A stretch of DNA of 41,440 nt from Lentisphaeria bacterium. GTDB lineage: Bacteria > Verrucomicrobiota > Lentisphaeria > Victivallales > UBA1829. A model generated the notes under the pieces. It worked only from the letters and a program-made list of their open reading frames with translations. It did not search any database and was not told where the DNA came from. The DNA lies in NCBI GenBank assembly GCA_003526375.1, contig DPDG01000007.1, positions 33,941 to 75,380 on the forward strand, written 5' to 3'. The translations under genes and the position numbers were made by a program. Below are positions 32,546 through 40,551 of the stretch, one piece after another (within the stretch, counting starts at the first letter, position 1; every line of letters starts with the position of its first letter).

Positions 32546-33586
32546 TCAGTATTTGATCTCGACACGTTTGCCGCTGTCCACCGCTTCCTGCTCGGCGACA
32601 TTGATCTTGAAACCGTCAAGCACAGATTCGAAATCCTGGTATTTGTCAGGCTTGATGCCGTTTTTGACACAATCGACGAAGTATGCGAGTTCGACGTGCC
32701 ATCCGGTTGTGGCTTCCACTTCCGGTGTTTCGATTCTGCCGTCTGTCCAGTAGACCTTGAAGCCTTCCGCCATCAGGCGGATTGTGGCTTTTTCGCAGAT
32801 GATCTGGAACGTCATTTCAAACGGCGTGGTATTGGGAGCCATCCAGGAGCCTTCCGCTTCCACGAGTGTGCCGTCGTCATAATGATAAAAAGAAATGACA
32901 TGGTCCACGCCGCCCTTGCTGACGCCGCCGGTTACGCCGACGGATGTCACGGCCTTCGGGCGTCCGAAGAAGTAACGGACCGCGTCGGTGTCATGAAGAT
33001 GCATGTCGAGAAGCGCTCCGCCGGAACGTTTGCCGTCCATGAACCAGTTGTCCCATGCGTTTCCGGCGATGTCCGGAGAGAGACGGCGGAAAGTCGCGGA
33101 ACGGAGCTTGCCGTATTTCCCTGCTTTGAACTGCTCATAAGTATAACGGTATTCGGGCCATGCGCGGACGCACATGCCGAAGTTCAGGAATGTTTTGGCG
33201 TTCTTGTAGGCTTCCGCGATTTCTTTTGCCTGTTCGAGATTGCGGGCGAATGGCTTCTCCGCAAAGACATGCTTTCCGGCTTTGAGAGCGGCGACGATAT
33301 AAGCGGCATGGTCGGGAGTCGGGCAGCAGATATCGACGACATCCACATTCGGATCGTTGATGAGGTCGAAGCCGGACTCGTAGGTTTTGATGCCTTCCAT
33401 GTTCAGCGGCTGGGAGTTGTCCGCGTTGCCGATGTTGCCGACGACTTTGGAAATATCGCCTTTGCGCTTATTCGCATCGACGTCTGCAAGAGCGACGATC
33501 TGCGCGTCCTTCATTGCCTCGTAAATTCTGAAATGCGTGCTTCCCATGAAGCCCAGTCCGATGAGACCGATTCTGACTTTGTCCAT
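32546..33586 (-). CDS. Gfo/Idh/MocA-family oxidoreductase
   Basis: 346 residues from the ATG at 33586, preceded by AGGAGAAGG; the frame is open to 33685 but that part crosses the promoter. Rossmann loop IGLIGLGFMGSTHFRIY at residues 5-21, then DVVDICCPTPDHAAYIVAAL and the EKPFARNLEQA stretch holding the conserved Lys of the EKP motif. GGALLDMHLHDTDAVRYFFG corresponds to the catalytic GGxxxDxGxH-like region. It oxidises or reduces a sugar or cyclitol hydroxyl with NAD(P). It leads the isomerase gene in a two-gene operon divergent from the PocR-AraC regulator. Confidence 0.92.
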   Translation of the reverse strand: MDKVRIGLIGLGFMGSTHFRIYEAMKDAQIVALADVDANKRKGDISKVVGNIGNADNSQPLNMEGIKTYESGFDLINDPNVDVVDICCPTPDHAAYIVAALKAGKHVFAEKPFARNLEQAKEIAEAYKNAKTFLNFGMCVRAWPEYRYTYEQFKAGKYGKLRSATFRRLSPDIAGNAWDNWFMDGKRSGGALLDMHLHDTDAVRYFFGRPKAVTSVGVTGGVSKGGVDHVISFYHYDDGTLVEAEGSWMAPNTTPFEMTFQIICEKATIRLMAEGFKVYWTDGRIETPEVEATTGWHVELAYFVDCVKNGIKPDKYQDFESVLDGFKINVAEQEAVDSGKRVEIKY

Positions 33587-33641
33587 GATCCTTCTCCTGT
33601 TTTTGGATGTTTCAACAAAGAAATTTTTCCGACTGTGCATA

Positions 33642-33676
33642 ATTATACTTGAAAAACCGCTTTTCGTAAATAGATT
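33642..33676. promoter_or_regulatory. Divergent overlapping promoters (Gfo/Idh/MocA operon and AraC gene)
   Basis: Plus strand: TTGAAA (33649-33654), 16-base spacer, TAGATT (33671-33676), for the AraC gene. Minus strand: TTTACG (33669-33664), 17-base spacer, TATAAT (33647-33642), for the dehydrogenase operon. The two overlap almost fully, so polymerase or regulator at one should exclude the other. Confidence 0.55.
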
Positions 33677-33740
33677 AACAGGCAAATAAATGGACTTTTC
33701 TGCAAATATGCAGTTTTTTTGTTAAAAAAGGAGAGTGGGG

Positions 33741-34592
33741 ATGCCGTCCGCGGACAACAATTTTTCTCTTGATCTGATTCTTCACAGCGAAGTGCAGAAA
33801 CTGCTCGACAACTTTGCCTCCGTAATGCGTATCCACGTCATGTTCTACGGTCCGCAGGGGCAGGTTCTGCGACAGGGGCGGAGCGAGGGAAACTGCCGTT
33901 TCTGCCAGTTGATGCAGAATAAATTCTTTTCTCTTGAACGCTGTCTCAGGCTGGATCAGGAGAAGCAGGCGTTGAGCAGGGCAACGGGCAAATGCCAGTC
34001 CTACCTCTGCCATGCGCATTTATGGGAGGCGATCATGCCGGTGGTCTCCGACGGGAAACTGCTCGGGTATGTCATGTTCGGGCAGTTCCGGAGCACGGAG
34101 ACTCTGCCTCCCGATCTGGCGGAAAAGGCTCGAAGCAAAACGGAACTTGCCGAACTCAAAAAGGCATTCCGCGATCTGCCCTATCTTTCTGCGGAAGGCA
34201 TGGAAAACCTGATCGGGCTGATGGAGCTGCTGGTCGATTACATCGTCCGCCGCGAACTGATTACAATGGGCGGAGATCACCTTTACCGTTCGATTGTCCG
34301 TTATATCGAGGACAATATGACTTCGTCTTTGAAAATCTCCGCCGTTGCGCGCCGTCTGGGGCGCAGTGTCTCCACGATCTCGCATTTTCTCCAGAACCGT
34401 TCCGCCAAGAGTTTCAAAAAACTGGTCATAGAAAAACGTCTGGCGCGCGCGGAACAGCTCCTGAAAGAGCGTCCCGGACTCAGCATCGGGGAAGTCGCCG
34501 AACTGGTCGGGATTCAGGATCGTTATTATTTTTCACGCCTGTACAAAAAATACCGCGGAGTCACCCCCGGAGAATTCCGCCGTTCCCGGTAA
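33741..34592 (+). CDS. AraC-family regulator with N-terminal PocR sensor domain
   Basis: 283 residues from the ATG behind AAGGAG. Residues 10-165 look like a PocR ligand-binding domain: EVQKLLDNFASVMRIHVMFY, a cysteine set at 52, 55, 68, 85 and 90 (NCRFCQLM, ERCLRLD, KCQSYLCHAH) and VVSDGKLLGYVMFGQF. The C-terminal AraC double helix-turn-helix spans about 185-283 (ISAVARRLGRSVSTISHFLQ, LSIGEVAELVGIQDRYYFSR, YRGVTPGEFRR). PocR domains bind small diols or hydrocarbons, perhaps with a metal held by the cysteines. Divergent placement suggests that it activates the dehydrogenase-isomerase operon. Its 3' end overlaps the convergent esterase gene by 32 bases. Confidence 0.9.
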   Translation: MPSADNNFSLDLILHSEVQKLLDNFASVMRIHVMFYGPQGQVLRQGRSEGNCRFCQLMQNKFFSLERCLRLDQEKQALSRATGKCQSYLCHAHLWEAIMPVVSDGKLLGYVMFGQFRSTETLPPDLAEKARSKTELAELKKAFRDLPYLSAEGMENLIGLMELLVDYIVRRELITMGGDHLYRSIVRYIEDNMTSSLKISAVARRLGRSVSTISHFLQNRSAKSFKKLVIEKRLARAEQLLKERPGLSIGEVAELVGIQDRYYFSRLYKKYRGVTPGEFRRSR

Positions 34593-35343
34593 TGGACGGA
34601 CTGACCTCCGGCATCTGACTGCGGGTCTGCGAAAAGAGCCAGCGCAGATTTTCATGATCTGCATAAGTCTGCGTCCATGAATTGTGATCGACGCCCGGAT
34701 ATTCTGTGTAGGTCACTTTTGTGCCGCCTGCCGCCCTGATTGCCGCAACCATGTCACGGGAACGTTTCACCATGACCGCACTGTCAACCTCCCCGTGGAA
34801 GACACGCAGCGGAATATTGACCAGCTTTGAAGCCTGCTTCACATCTCCGCCGCCGCAGATCGCAATTGCCGCAGTGAACAGGTCGGGACGGCGCGACAGG
34901 GCGTCCCATGTCCCGAAAGCCCCCATGGAAATGCCGCCGATATAAATCCGCTTTTCATCGCCGTTCTCCTGTTTGACTGTATTTTCCAGAAGTTCAATCG
35001 CGTGTTTCAATTGCGGAGTCGGCTCCTGGCTCATCGTATGTTCCGGCAGCGACCAGAGGGCATGAATCCACATCAGATTCTCCGGACACTGCGGAAACAG
35101 CAGGATGGCTTTCCTGTGTTCCGTCTCGCAGAATTCCACGAGATCCGATGCGCAATGCACGAGCTGCCGGTGATTGTCGTCGCCGCGCTCTCCTGCGCCG
35201 TGCAGAAACATCATGACAGCCGCCTTTTCCCTGCTTTGCAGGTCGCCTGTTTTCCTGATGCAGTAATTCAATGTCCCGCCGTCCGCGGAACAATACGTCT
35301 TCTGTTCCATTCCCAGCTTGCGTGCAAGGTTTTCGGTATTCAT
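34561..35343 (-). CDS. Alpha/beta-hydrolase, feruloyl-esterase/phospholipase-like
   Basis: 260 residues from the ATG at 35343, preceded by AGGGAGAG. The alpha/beta-hydrolase fold shows the oxyanion stretch AVMMFLHGAGERGDDN, the nucleophile elbow GGISMGAFG (Ser139), Asp187 (VFHGEVDSAV) and His220 (GVDHNSW). This layout fits the LpqC/feruloyl-esterase-like or carboxylesterase group often found in polysaccharide degraders. No signal peptide is seen in this reading, so it would act in the cytoplasm. It overlaps the AraC gene tail to tail by 32 bases. Confidence 0.85.
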   Translation of the reverse strand: MNTENLARKLGMEQKTYCSADGGTLNYCIRKTGDLQSREKAAVMMFLHGAGERGDDNHRQLVHCASDLVEFCETEHRKAILLFPQCPENLMWIHALWSLPEHTMSQEPTPQLKHAIELLENTVKQENGDEKRIYIGGISMGAFGTWDALSRRPDLFTAAIAICGGGDVKQASKLVNIPLRVFHGEVDSAVMVKRSRDMVAAIRAAGGTKVTYTEYPGVDHNSWTQTYADHENLRWLFSQTRSQMPEVSPSITGNGGILRG

Positions 35344-35462
35344 CAAACTCTCCCTGTTGTTGAAAGAACAGCCTTTCAATGTACACGGAAAGCCGGAATT
35401 TTCAATCGCCCGGAAAAAATCCTTGAAAAAACTCTCCGGCACAGTTGTATTTTTTTTGTCCC

Positions 35463-35481
35463 GGTATTACTTTATAATACC
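35463..35481 (+). promoter_or_regulatory. Inverted repeat overlapping -10 and start of the Cys/His protein gene
   Basis: GGTATTA (35463-35469), 5 bases, TAATACC (35475-35481): perfect 7-base arms ending right before the ATG. TATAAT (35473-35478) lies inside it, so the repeat may be an operator on the promoter, of the AT-rich kind used by Fur/Zur/DtxR-type metal regulators (inference). With a -10 there, the transcript would be almost leaderless. Confidence 0.5.
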
Positions 35482-35799
35482 ATGAAACGAAAACGTCTGA
35501 CACCATCCTATTGTTTTCTGCTGGGAGCGGTTCTGCTGTTTGCATTCAGCGGCATCTGGCACCCTCTGCTTCATCATGTGTGCGTTTCTCATGAAAAACA
35601 GGAACTGCCCGCGATTCACCACGCTTCGCCGCATACTTCGTGTGCCATCTGCCACGGAATGCTGCAATCTGATGAAACTCCGTTGTTCAGTCTTTCCCTT
35701 CCGCACGGGAAACCGATCAGGAATATTGTTTTTTCCATAAGACAGTGCCGCCTGCCGGTTCCCGGGGAACATTCCCCGCGTGCCCCTCCGGTGTTTTGA
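35482..35799 (+). CDS. Small Cys/His-rich membrane-anchored or secreted protein
   Basis: 105 residues. Residues 1-9 are basic, 10-27 hydrophobic (YCFLLGAVLLFAFSGIW), acting as signal peptide or anchor. After it come many His and Cys (HPLLHHVCVSHE, AIHHASPHTSCAICHG with a CxxC). It recalls short DUF2946-type proteins found with metal transport genes, but the match is from memory and weak. No Shine-Dalgarno site is seen; the ATG directly abuts an inverted repeat. A His-rich pseudopilin gene follows 145 bases on, which suggests a shared metal-related role (inference). Confidence 0.6.
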   Translation: MKRKRLTPSYCFLLGAVLLFAFSGIWHPLLHHVCVSHEKQELPAIHHASPHTSCAICHGMLQSDETPLFSLSLPHGKPIRNIVFSIRQCRLPVPGEHSPRAPPVF

Positions 35800-35944
35800 G
35801 GCAAGAAAACGTATCGCATCCAATCCGGCGCAAAAGGTTCGAAAGGTTCCATATCGCCTTTTGAGCTGTCCAGCCTGAGTTCTTCCTGTGTGACGGAAGA
35901 ATTCACCACATGTCTTGTTGTCTCAATTTCAGAAAGTGATAAAC

Positions 35945-36907
35945 ATGAAATTATTTTCTTCTGTGTCCATTTCCCGCTCCGGTTCCGGCGCGGATCACAA
36001 TTCAATATATCATGAGACCAGTCCTGCTTCGCGGTCGGGAACGGTCTCCCAAAGAGGACGGAATCAATCCCTGCCCAACCCCGCTTCTTCCTTCTTCCTT
36101 CGATTGTTCAATTGTTTTGATGTTCGATTGTTCGATTGTTTCCCTGTTCCTTCTTACTTCCCCGTTCCTTGTTCTTCTGTTCTTACTTTCAGGGGAAAAA
36201 CAAAAGTTTTCACCCTGATCGAGCTCCTCATCGTGATTGCGGTCATCGCAATTTTAGCGGGACTGCTTCTGCCGGCATTGAACCATGCCAGAGCCAAAGC
36301 AAATGCGATTGCATGCCTGAATAATCATAAACAGACCTATCTTGCCCTGAACTTTTATGCGGATGACTATCATGGAGTATTTCCGCAGATTCATACGGGG
36401 AGTTTTGCTGAGGAAGCGGCGGAGGAGGAACACTCCCACGGCGGAGAAGAATCGGGACATTCTCATGATGAACAGCAATGGTATACTCCGCTGATTGTTC
36501 ATTACAATTACAAGACAATGTATCTGAAATGCAAAGCGGACCCGAAATTTCAGGAGGGGCACCGGCATGAAGATCATATGCACGACGCAGTGCAGAGTTA
36601 TATCATCAATGCCATGTTCACATTCGGGCATAAACGCGATACTCTGAAACAGAGTTCATTTTATGTCCTCCTGTCCGAACGGGGCGAGGACGGCGACGGC
36701 AATGCGTATGAACACCAGTGCTATCACAGCATGTGCCCCGTAGCGGAATGGGAGGAGCATATTGCAAAAAAACGGCATGGCAACAATTCGAACTATCTGT
36801 TTGCAGATGGTCACGCCGCACCGCATCCGTTCCATGAAACGGTCGGTGACGGAACAGCGAAGCAGAACCGCCATTTTGTAAAGGAATGGTGCCCGGATTA
36901 TTTGTGA
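35945..36907 (+). CDS. His-rich pseudopilin-like protein with H-x9-DG motif and long N-terminal extension
   Basis: 320 residues if started at ATG 35945. Residues 89-110 are the prepilin helix (FTLIELLIVIAVIAILAGLL) with Glu93, but Val rather than Gly precedes the Phe. The C-terminal part has the phylum-typical H-x9-DG (HGNNSNYLFADGH). An inserted region at about 150-215 is rich in His and acid residues (EEEHSHGGEESGHSHDE, EGHRHEDHMHDA), suited to binding Zn, Ni or Cu. Residues 35-88 repeat the leader of the gene at the left edge. No ATG lies close to the helix, so either the extension is translated or a TTG near it is used. It probably sits in the inner membrane with its body in the periplasm. 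Confidence 0.72.
   Translation: MKLFSSVSISRSGSGADHNSIYHETSPASRSGTVSQRGRNQSLPNPASSFFLRLFNCFDVRLFDCFPVPSYFPVPCSSVLTFRGKTKVFTLIELLIVIAVIAILAGLLLPALNHARAKANAIACLNNHKQTYLALNFYADDYHGVFPQIHTGSFAEEAAEEEHSHGGEESGHSHDEQQWYTPLIVHYNYKTMYLKCKADPKFQEGHRHEDHMHDAVQSYIINAMFTFGHKRDTLKQSSFYVLLSERGEDGDGNAYEHQCYHSMCPVAEWEEHIAKKRHGNNSNYLFADGHAAPHPFHETVGDGTAKQNRHFVKEWCPDYL
36036..36225 (+). repeat. Pilin leader repeat, copy 2 (copy 1 is 1-205 on the minus strand), with octamer array
   Basis: This stretch and the minus strand of 1-205 share a common plan and long identical runs (for example GACGGAATCAATCCCTGCCC with one gap, TGTTCTTCTGTTCTTACTTT, and ACCCTGATCGAGCTCCTCAT). Inside, six octamers NNNNTGTT follow one another at 36101-36148 (CGATTGTT, CAATTGTT, TTGATGTT, CGATTGTT, CGATTGTT, TCCCTGTT); copy 1 has five at 102-141. 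Both copies stay open in the pilin frame. Confidence 0.75.
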
Positions 36908-36916
36908 CCGGGAGCA

Positions 36917-36970
36917 GGGAAAAACATTCCCGCGGCGGATATTCAATTCTGCCGTCTGAATGTTTTTCCC
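36917..36970. terminator. Bidirectional terminator between the pseudopilin and MFS genes
   Basis: GGGAAAAACATTC (36917-36929) pairs perfectly with GAATGTTTTTCCC (36958-36970). A small inner hairpin (CGGC ... GCCG) fills the loop. The A and T runs inside the arms suit termination in both directions. Confidence 0.75.
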
Positions 36971-36982
36971 GCATGAGGCGGG

Positions 36983-38218
36983 TTACTGCCTGATTGTTTT
37001 CATCCGTTTTGCGCGTTCCACGGCTGCTGTTCGACTCTGATGCCAGTCAATGCCGATCAGAGCGGCAAGCACGATGAAGCAGAACGGAATCAGGAAAAAG
37101 GAGTAGCGCAGTCCGCAATGATCTCCCAGAATTCCCATGACAGCGGTAAAGAATCCGCATCCGGGAATTCCCGCGGCGGAAAGCAGGATGAAAAGCATGG
37201 TATTGTCAACGGTCATGCGGGTGCTGCAATAGCTCTGGACGCTCGGCCAGAACGGTCCCGTTGCGATGCCTGTGAAAAAGAGCAGAACGAAGAGCATGGA
37301 AAGCGATTGGAGAAACGGGAAAAAGAGGCTGATTCCAGTTGCGGCAAGCGCTGTGTAAACCAGAAATTCCTTGAGTCTTTTCTGGCGGATCAGAATGCCA
37401 CCGCCCATACGCCCGACGATCATGCCTCCGGCAAAGCTCGCGGTCCCGATTCCCGCCGCCCATGCCGATGCCGCATACTCGACCTGGATGAAACTGGCGC
37501 ACCAGAACGTGAGGCAGAATTCGCCGCCTCCGGCAAAGAACATCGCTGCAAAAAAGAGCCAGAAACGCGGGATGCGGACAATGTTCCGGAAATCTCCGCA
37601 GACTTCGGTCCATTTCTTGATCTCTCCACACTCGGGATAAGGGTGCTTTCTGCTCGGAAACAGAAGCAGGAAAGCCGGAAACAAACCGAGGACGCCGCAG
37701 GCGCCTACGATATAGCGCCAGCTCACTCCGTTTGCAAGAAGTGCGCCTGCGACAAGTACGATCGACACCACGCCGACCGACCAGAAGGAATGAGTGAAGT
37801 TGATGTACCGTCCCGGTTCCTCATCATGCAGATCCTGGACGAACGGCGTCGCGAGCCCCTCGATGATCCCTTCCCCGAATCCGGCAATCATCAGGGCGGA
37901 AAACATGATGCCGTAGACCGGCGAAAATGCGGCGAGCAGGATGCCGAGAGCCATGCAGAGCATTGCGAAACCGAGCGACCGGCACTTGCCCCAGCTTCCC
38001 GAAAAGAATCCGCACAGGATCAGTGCCGCCACCATGGGCACGGCGCGTCCGATCTGCAGGATTCCGCCTAATCCCATGCCGCCTTCCGTCAGCGGAAAAT
38101 GAAGATCCTTTGCAATCGGAACCAATGACACGGGAACGATAATGGAGCACATGGCGTATGATGCAAAGCAGAGAAACGCTGCATAATCATAACGTCCGAA
38201 AATCAGTTTTCTGGCCAT
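36983..38218 (-). CDS. MFS transporter
   Basis: 411 residues with about twelve hydrophobic segments in two halves. MFS loops are seen: GRAVPMVAALILCGFFSGSWGKCRS after helix 2 and GRMGGGILIRQKRLKEF between helices 8 and 9. The ATG has AAGGTGAA upstream. It resembles the sugar-type MFS proteins (FucP/NanT-like distant groups) common in this phylum, but the substrate cannot be assigned. It stands alone between a terminator and a small intergenic gap, with no kinase or isomerase beside it on the same strand. Confidence 0.87.
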   Translation of the reverse strand: MARKLIFGRYDYAAFLCFASYAMCSIIVPVSLVPIAKDLHFPLTEGGMGLGGILQIGRAVPMVAALILCGFFSGSWGKCRSLGFAMLCMALGILLAAFSPVYGIMFSALMIAGFGEGIIEGLATPFVQDLHDEEPGRYINFTHSFWSVGVVSIVLVAGALLANGVSWRYIVGACGVLGLFPAFLLLFPSRKHPYPECGEIKKWTEVCGDFRNIVRIPRFWLFFAAMFFAGGGEFCLTFWCASFIQVEYAASAWAAGIGTASFAGGMIVGRMGGGILIRQKRLKEFLVYTALAATGISLFFPFLQSLSMLFVLLFFTGIATGPFWPSVQSYCSTRMTVDNTMLFILLSAAGIPGCGFFTAVMGILGDHCGLRYSFFLIPFCFIVLAALIGIDWHQSRTAAVERAKRMKTIRQ

Positions 38219-38318
38219 ACTTCACCTTGTTTGTTTTTTCTGCCGTCAGCGGAAATGCCGTAACTGTAACATGGAATATCGGAATTGCAAGAAGCCGGGA
38301 AAGAAATCTCCGGGGATT

Positions 38319-38356
38319 GTGCCTGAATGCCGAACTGCGTTCCGGCATTCAGGCAC
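38319..38356 (-). terminator. Terminator hairpin after the PrsW-like gene
   Basis: GTGCCTGAATGCCG (38319-38332) and CGGCATTCAGGCAC (38343-38356) form a 14-base-pair stem with a 10-base loop directly after the stop codon of the minus-strand gene. Confidence 0.75.
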
Positions 38357-39019
38357 CTAAAAATGAAAAATTTCATCGAAGAAAGTGATGAACACGAGGA
38401 AATTATAAAAACCGTGAAGCCCGATTGCCGCCGCGAAATACCAGAGGGCATCCCTCAGATTGAACGGCATGAAGTGTCCCATGTGGCGTTTCCAGGCATG
38501 GCACAGCCCGGCGGAGGCGATCAGGGAGCAGGTCAGGTGAAGTCCTGTGCAGACGATCCAGCGGAATCCCATGATGTAGGCAAGGTCGCTCCCCTCCATG
38601 TCCGCGAGATGATGATAGCGGTAGATCAGGTTTTCGAGGACGGCGAATGTCAGGCCGCTGAGTGCTCCGGCAAGAGGGAACTGCCATGTGAACCGCAGGA
38701 GCCACGTCCGTTTTTCCAGCAGGTAAATCAGCCCGATCTGTTTGAAGAGCTCCTCCATGAACGGCGAGAAAAAGAAGATGTTCAGGATTACGAGCCAGGG
38801 ACCTTCCGGACGGAAAAATGCCCCGATCACTGCAATGATTCCGCTGAGGAGTCCTGCAAGAACGGTCGCTGGAACGATTTTGAACATCGGATGGTGGGCA
38901 AAGAGATCCTTGAACCAGAGTTCATAATAAGAGTCCCCGGAGTTATTACAGATACTTCGGGGTGAAGACAATGAGTGTTCCTGCCTGCTGGTTACATTGG
39001 AAAGATCGTCTTTCTTCAT
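38357..39019 (-). CDS. PrsW-like intramembrane protease
   Basis: 220 residues. After a soluble start of about 45 residues, five or more membrane helices follow. The glutamic-protease pattern of PrsW is visible: Glu89-Glu90 with Lys93 (FMEELFKQ), Glu129 (FAVLENLIY), His161 (LHLTCS) and a late HGFYNF. In Bacillus, PrsW makes the first cut in an anti-sigma factor; the family (also related to CPBP proteases) cuts membrane proteins. No anti-sigma or sigma gene is adjacent, so the target here is unknown. A weak ribosome site makes the exact start uncertain. Confidence 0.85.
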   Translation of the reverse strand: MKKDDLSNVTSRQEHSLSSPRSICNNSGDSYYELWFKDLFAHHPMFKIVPATVLAGLLSGIIAVIGAFFRPEGPWLVILNIFFFSPFMEELFKQIGLIYLLEKRTWLLRFTWQFPLAGALSGLTFAVLENLIYRYHHLADMEGSDLAYIMGFRWIVCTGLHLTCSLIASAGLCHAWKRHMGHFMPFNLRDALWYFAAAIGLHGFYNFLVFITFFDEIFHF

Positions 39020-39229
39020 GTTCCGTTTGTTCCGCCCATCTGGAAATATAGAAAATTCAGATAAGGGACAATACCATGATAAACGGCAAATTGCAAATCA
39101 TTCCCTTCGATATTCCGGAAAACTCTTGTGGAATTCCGGCAATGGAATTGTAAGATTTTCAGCGAAGACCGGCGCCGGTGCGGAAAACGGCGCAAGTCTT
39201 CTATTCTGTTTGCCGCGACACGCCGCGGG

Positions 39230-40525
39230 TCATTTTTTCATGGAGAACATTTCAAACGCCAGATTTCTTCTTTGCAGATACAGGATACAGTCTTCCCATG
39301 CTTTGACCTGTTCCGGGCGGTAATCCATACCGATTTTCTTCAGTTTTTCTGATGTGCGCTTTTGATTGAAATTGGCAAGCGGATAGAATAACATCAGCCG
39401 GGCTCCTTCTCTGACCTGTCTTGCGAAGTTTTTGCAGATCTGTTCCTTTGAAACGGAGTTTGCGCTGCCGTAACAGGTCAGTTCCACCATGCCGCCGGGG
39501 AGTTTGCCGTTCTTCAGGGCGGACGGCTTCAGTTTTGCCACATTGTGGGATCCCATATATCCGGCAACCAGATATTTCAATTGCGGTATTTCCGCGATTC
39601 TTGCCGGATTGAGTCCGGTTTCCCGGCAGAACCAGAAATCAGGAGCCGAGACCATGGTTCCCTGCCAGTCCGGATTGTCTGAAAAGATATCTTCCGCAAG
39701 CCTGATCTGCAACTCACAGACACGGGCCAGCAGATTTTCCCGCCATTCATACCATGCCTGCCACAGCGGAGAATCCGGCCATTGGTTGTCTTCCTCCAGG
39801 AAAGTTCTGTTTTCTGCGTCAAGCGGAATGGCAGGCAGTCCCATATTGGCTTTGGGATTTGCTTTGACTTCCCGGGTCGTGACGGGAAATTTTGCCTGAT
39901 CCGCACCGGGAAAGTTCCGTTCCCTGAGAAAACTGCGGAATGATTTCAGGGCAGTTTCGGAATAAGTGGGACTTGTCCAGTATGCGCTCATTCTGTGGAT
40001 ATGGGCATTTTCCCCCGGAGAAATCAATATGAGTTCATCCACAAAAAACATTTCACGCGGTTTCAACGCTTTCATATAGCGTGCGTAATACTTTTCAAGT
40101 TCTTTCATCGCGAGCGGGTTTGCAAAATCCCAGTCTTTTCTGGTGAGACGCCTGCCGGTTTTGGGGTTCAGGGCCGCCGCATGCCAGTGTTCCGCATTTT
40201 TTACGGGAAGAAGTGTTGCCGGTGCCAGTCCCATAGCCACACCGATCCCGTTTTTGCGGACGATTTCCGCCGCATCCCGGTAAAATTGAAGACGTCTGGG
40301 ATGGTTCAGGACATCTTTCTCCCAGTTTCCCGGATTTGCGGTCCACGAGATGTTGATTCCTTTGCCTTTGATTGCACGATAGAAGGTTCTGATGTTGTCC
40401 AGACTGGTTCCATAGTAAAATTCATCTCCCAGCCCCACTGTGAGCACTTTGTCTGCTGCCCAGAGGTTGGCCAGGAACAGTACGGCGGCGGCAGTGATCC
40501 ATTGTTTCATTTGCAGATGTTTCAT
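39230..40525 (-). CDS. Secreted putative glycoside hydrolase-like TIM-barrel protein
   Basis: 431 residues from the ATG at 40525 (AAAGGA 10 bases upstream); the next in-frame ATG at 40510 arises from a 15-base tandem duplication (CTGCAAATGAAACAT/A). A Sec signal follows (QWITAAAVLFLANLWAADK). The mature part looks like a TIM barrel of the uncharacterised glycosidase-like kind: YYGTSLDNIRTFYRAIKGKG, VRKNGIGVAMGLAP, MFFVDELILISPGEN with an acidic pair where a catalytic residue would sit, SAYWTSPTYSE and VAGYMGSHN. No numbered family can be named. It follows a pseudopilin-like gene by 26 bases, so the two form an operon and should act together outside the inner membrane. Confidence 0.7.
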   Translation of the reverse strand: MKHLQMKQWITAAAVLFLANLWAADKVLTVGLGDEFYYGTSLDNIRTFYRAIKGKGINISWTANPGNWEKDVLNHPRRLQFYRDAAEIVRKNGIGVAMGLAPATLLPVKNAEHWHAAALNPKTGRRLTRKDWDFANPLAMKELEKYYARYMKALKPREMFFVDELILISPGENAHIHRMSAYWTSPTYSETALKSFRSFLRERNFPGADQAKFPVTTREVKANPKANMGLPAIPLDAENRTFLEEDNQWPDSPLWQAWYEWRENLLARVCELQIRLAEDIFSDNPDWQGTMVSAPDFWFCRETGLNPARIAEIPQLKYLVAGYMGSHNVAKLKPSALKNGKLPGGMVELTCYGSANSVSKEQICKNFARQVREGARLMLFYPLANFNQKRTSEKLKKIGMDYRPEQVKAWEDCILYLQRRNLAFEMFSMKK

Positions 40526-40551
40526 TTGCAGAAATCCTTTCTGTCTATGTT

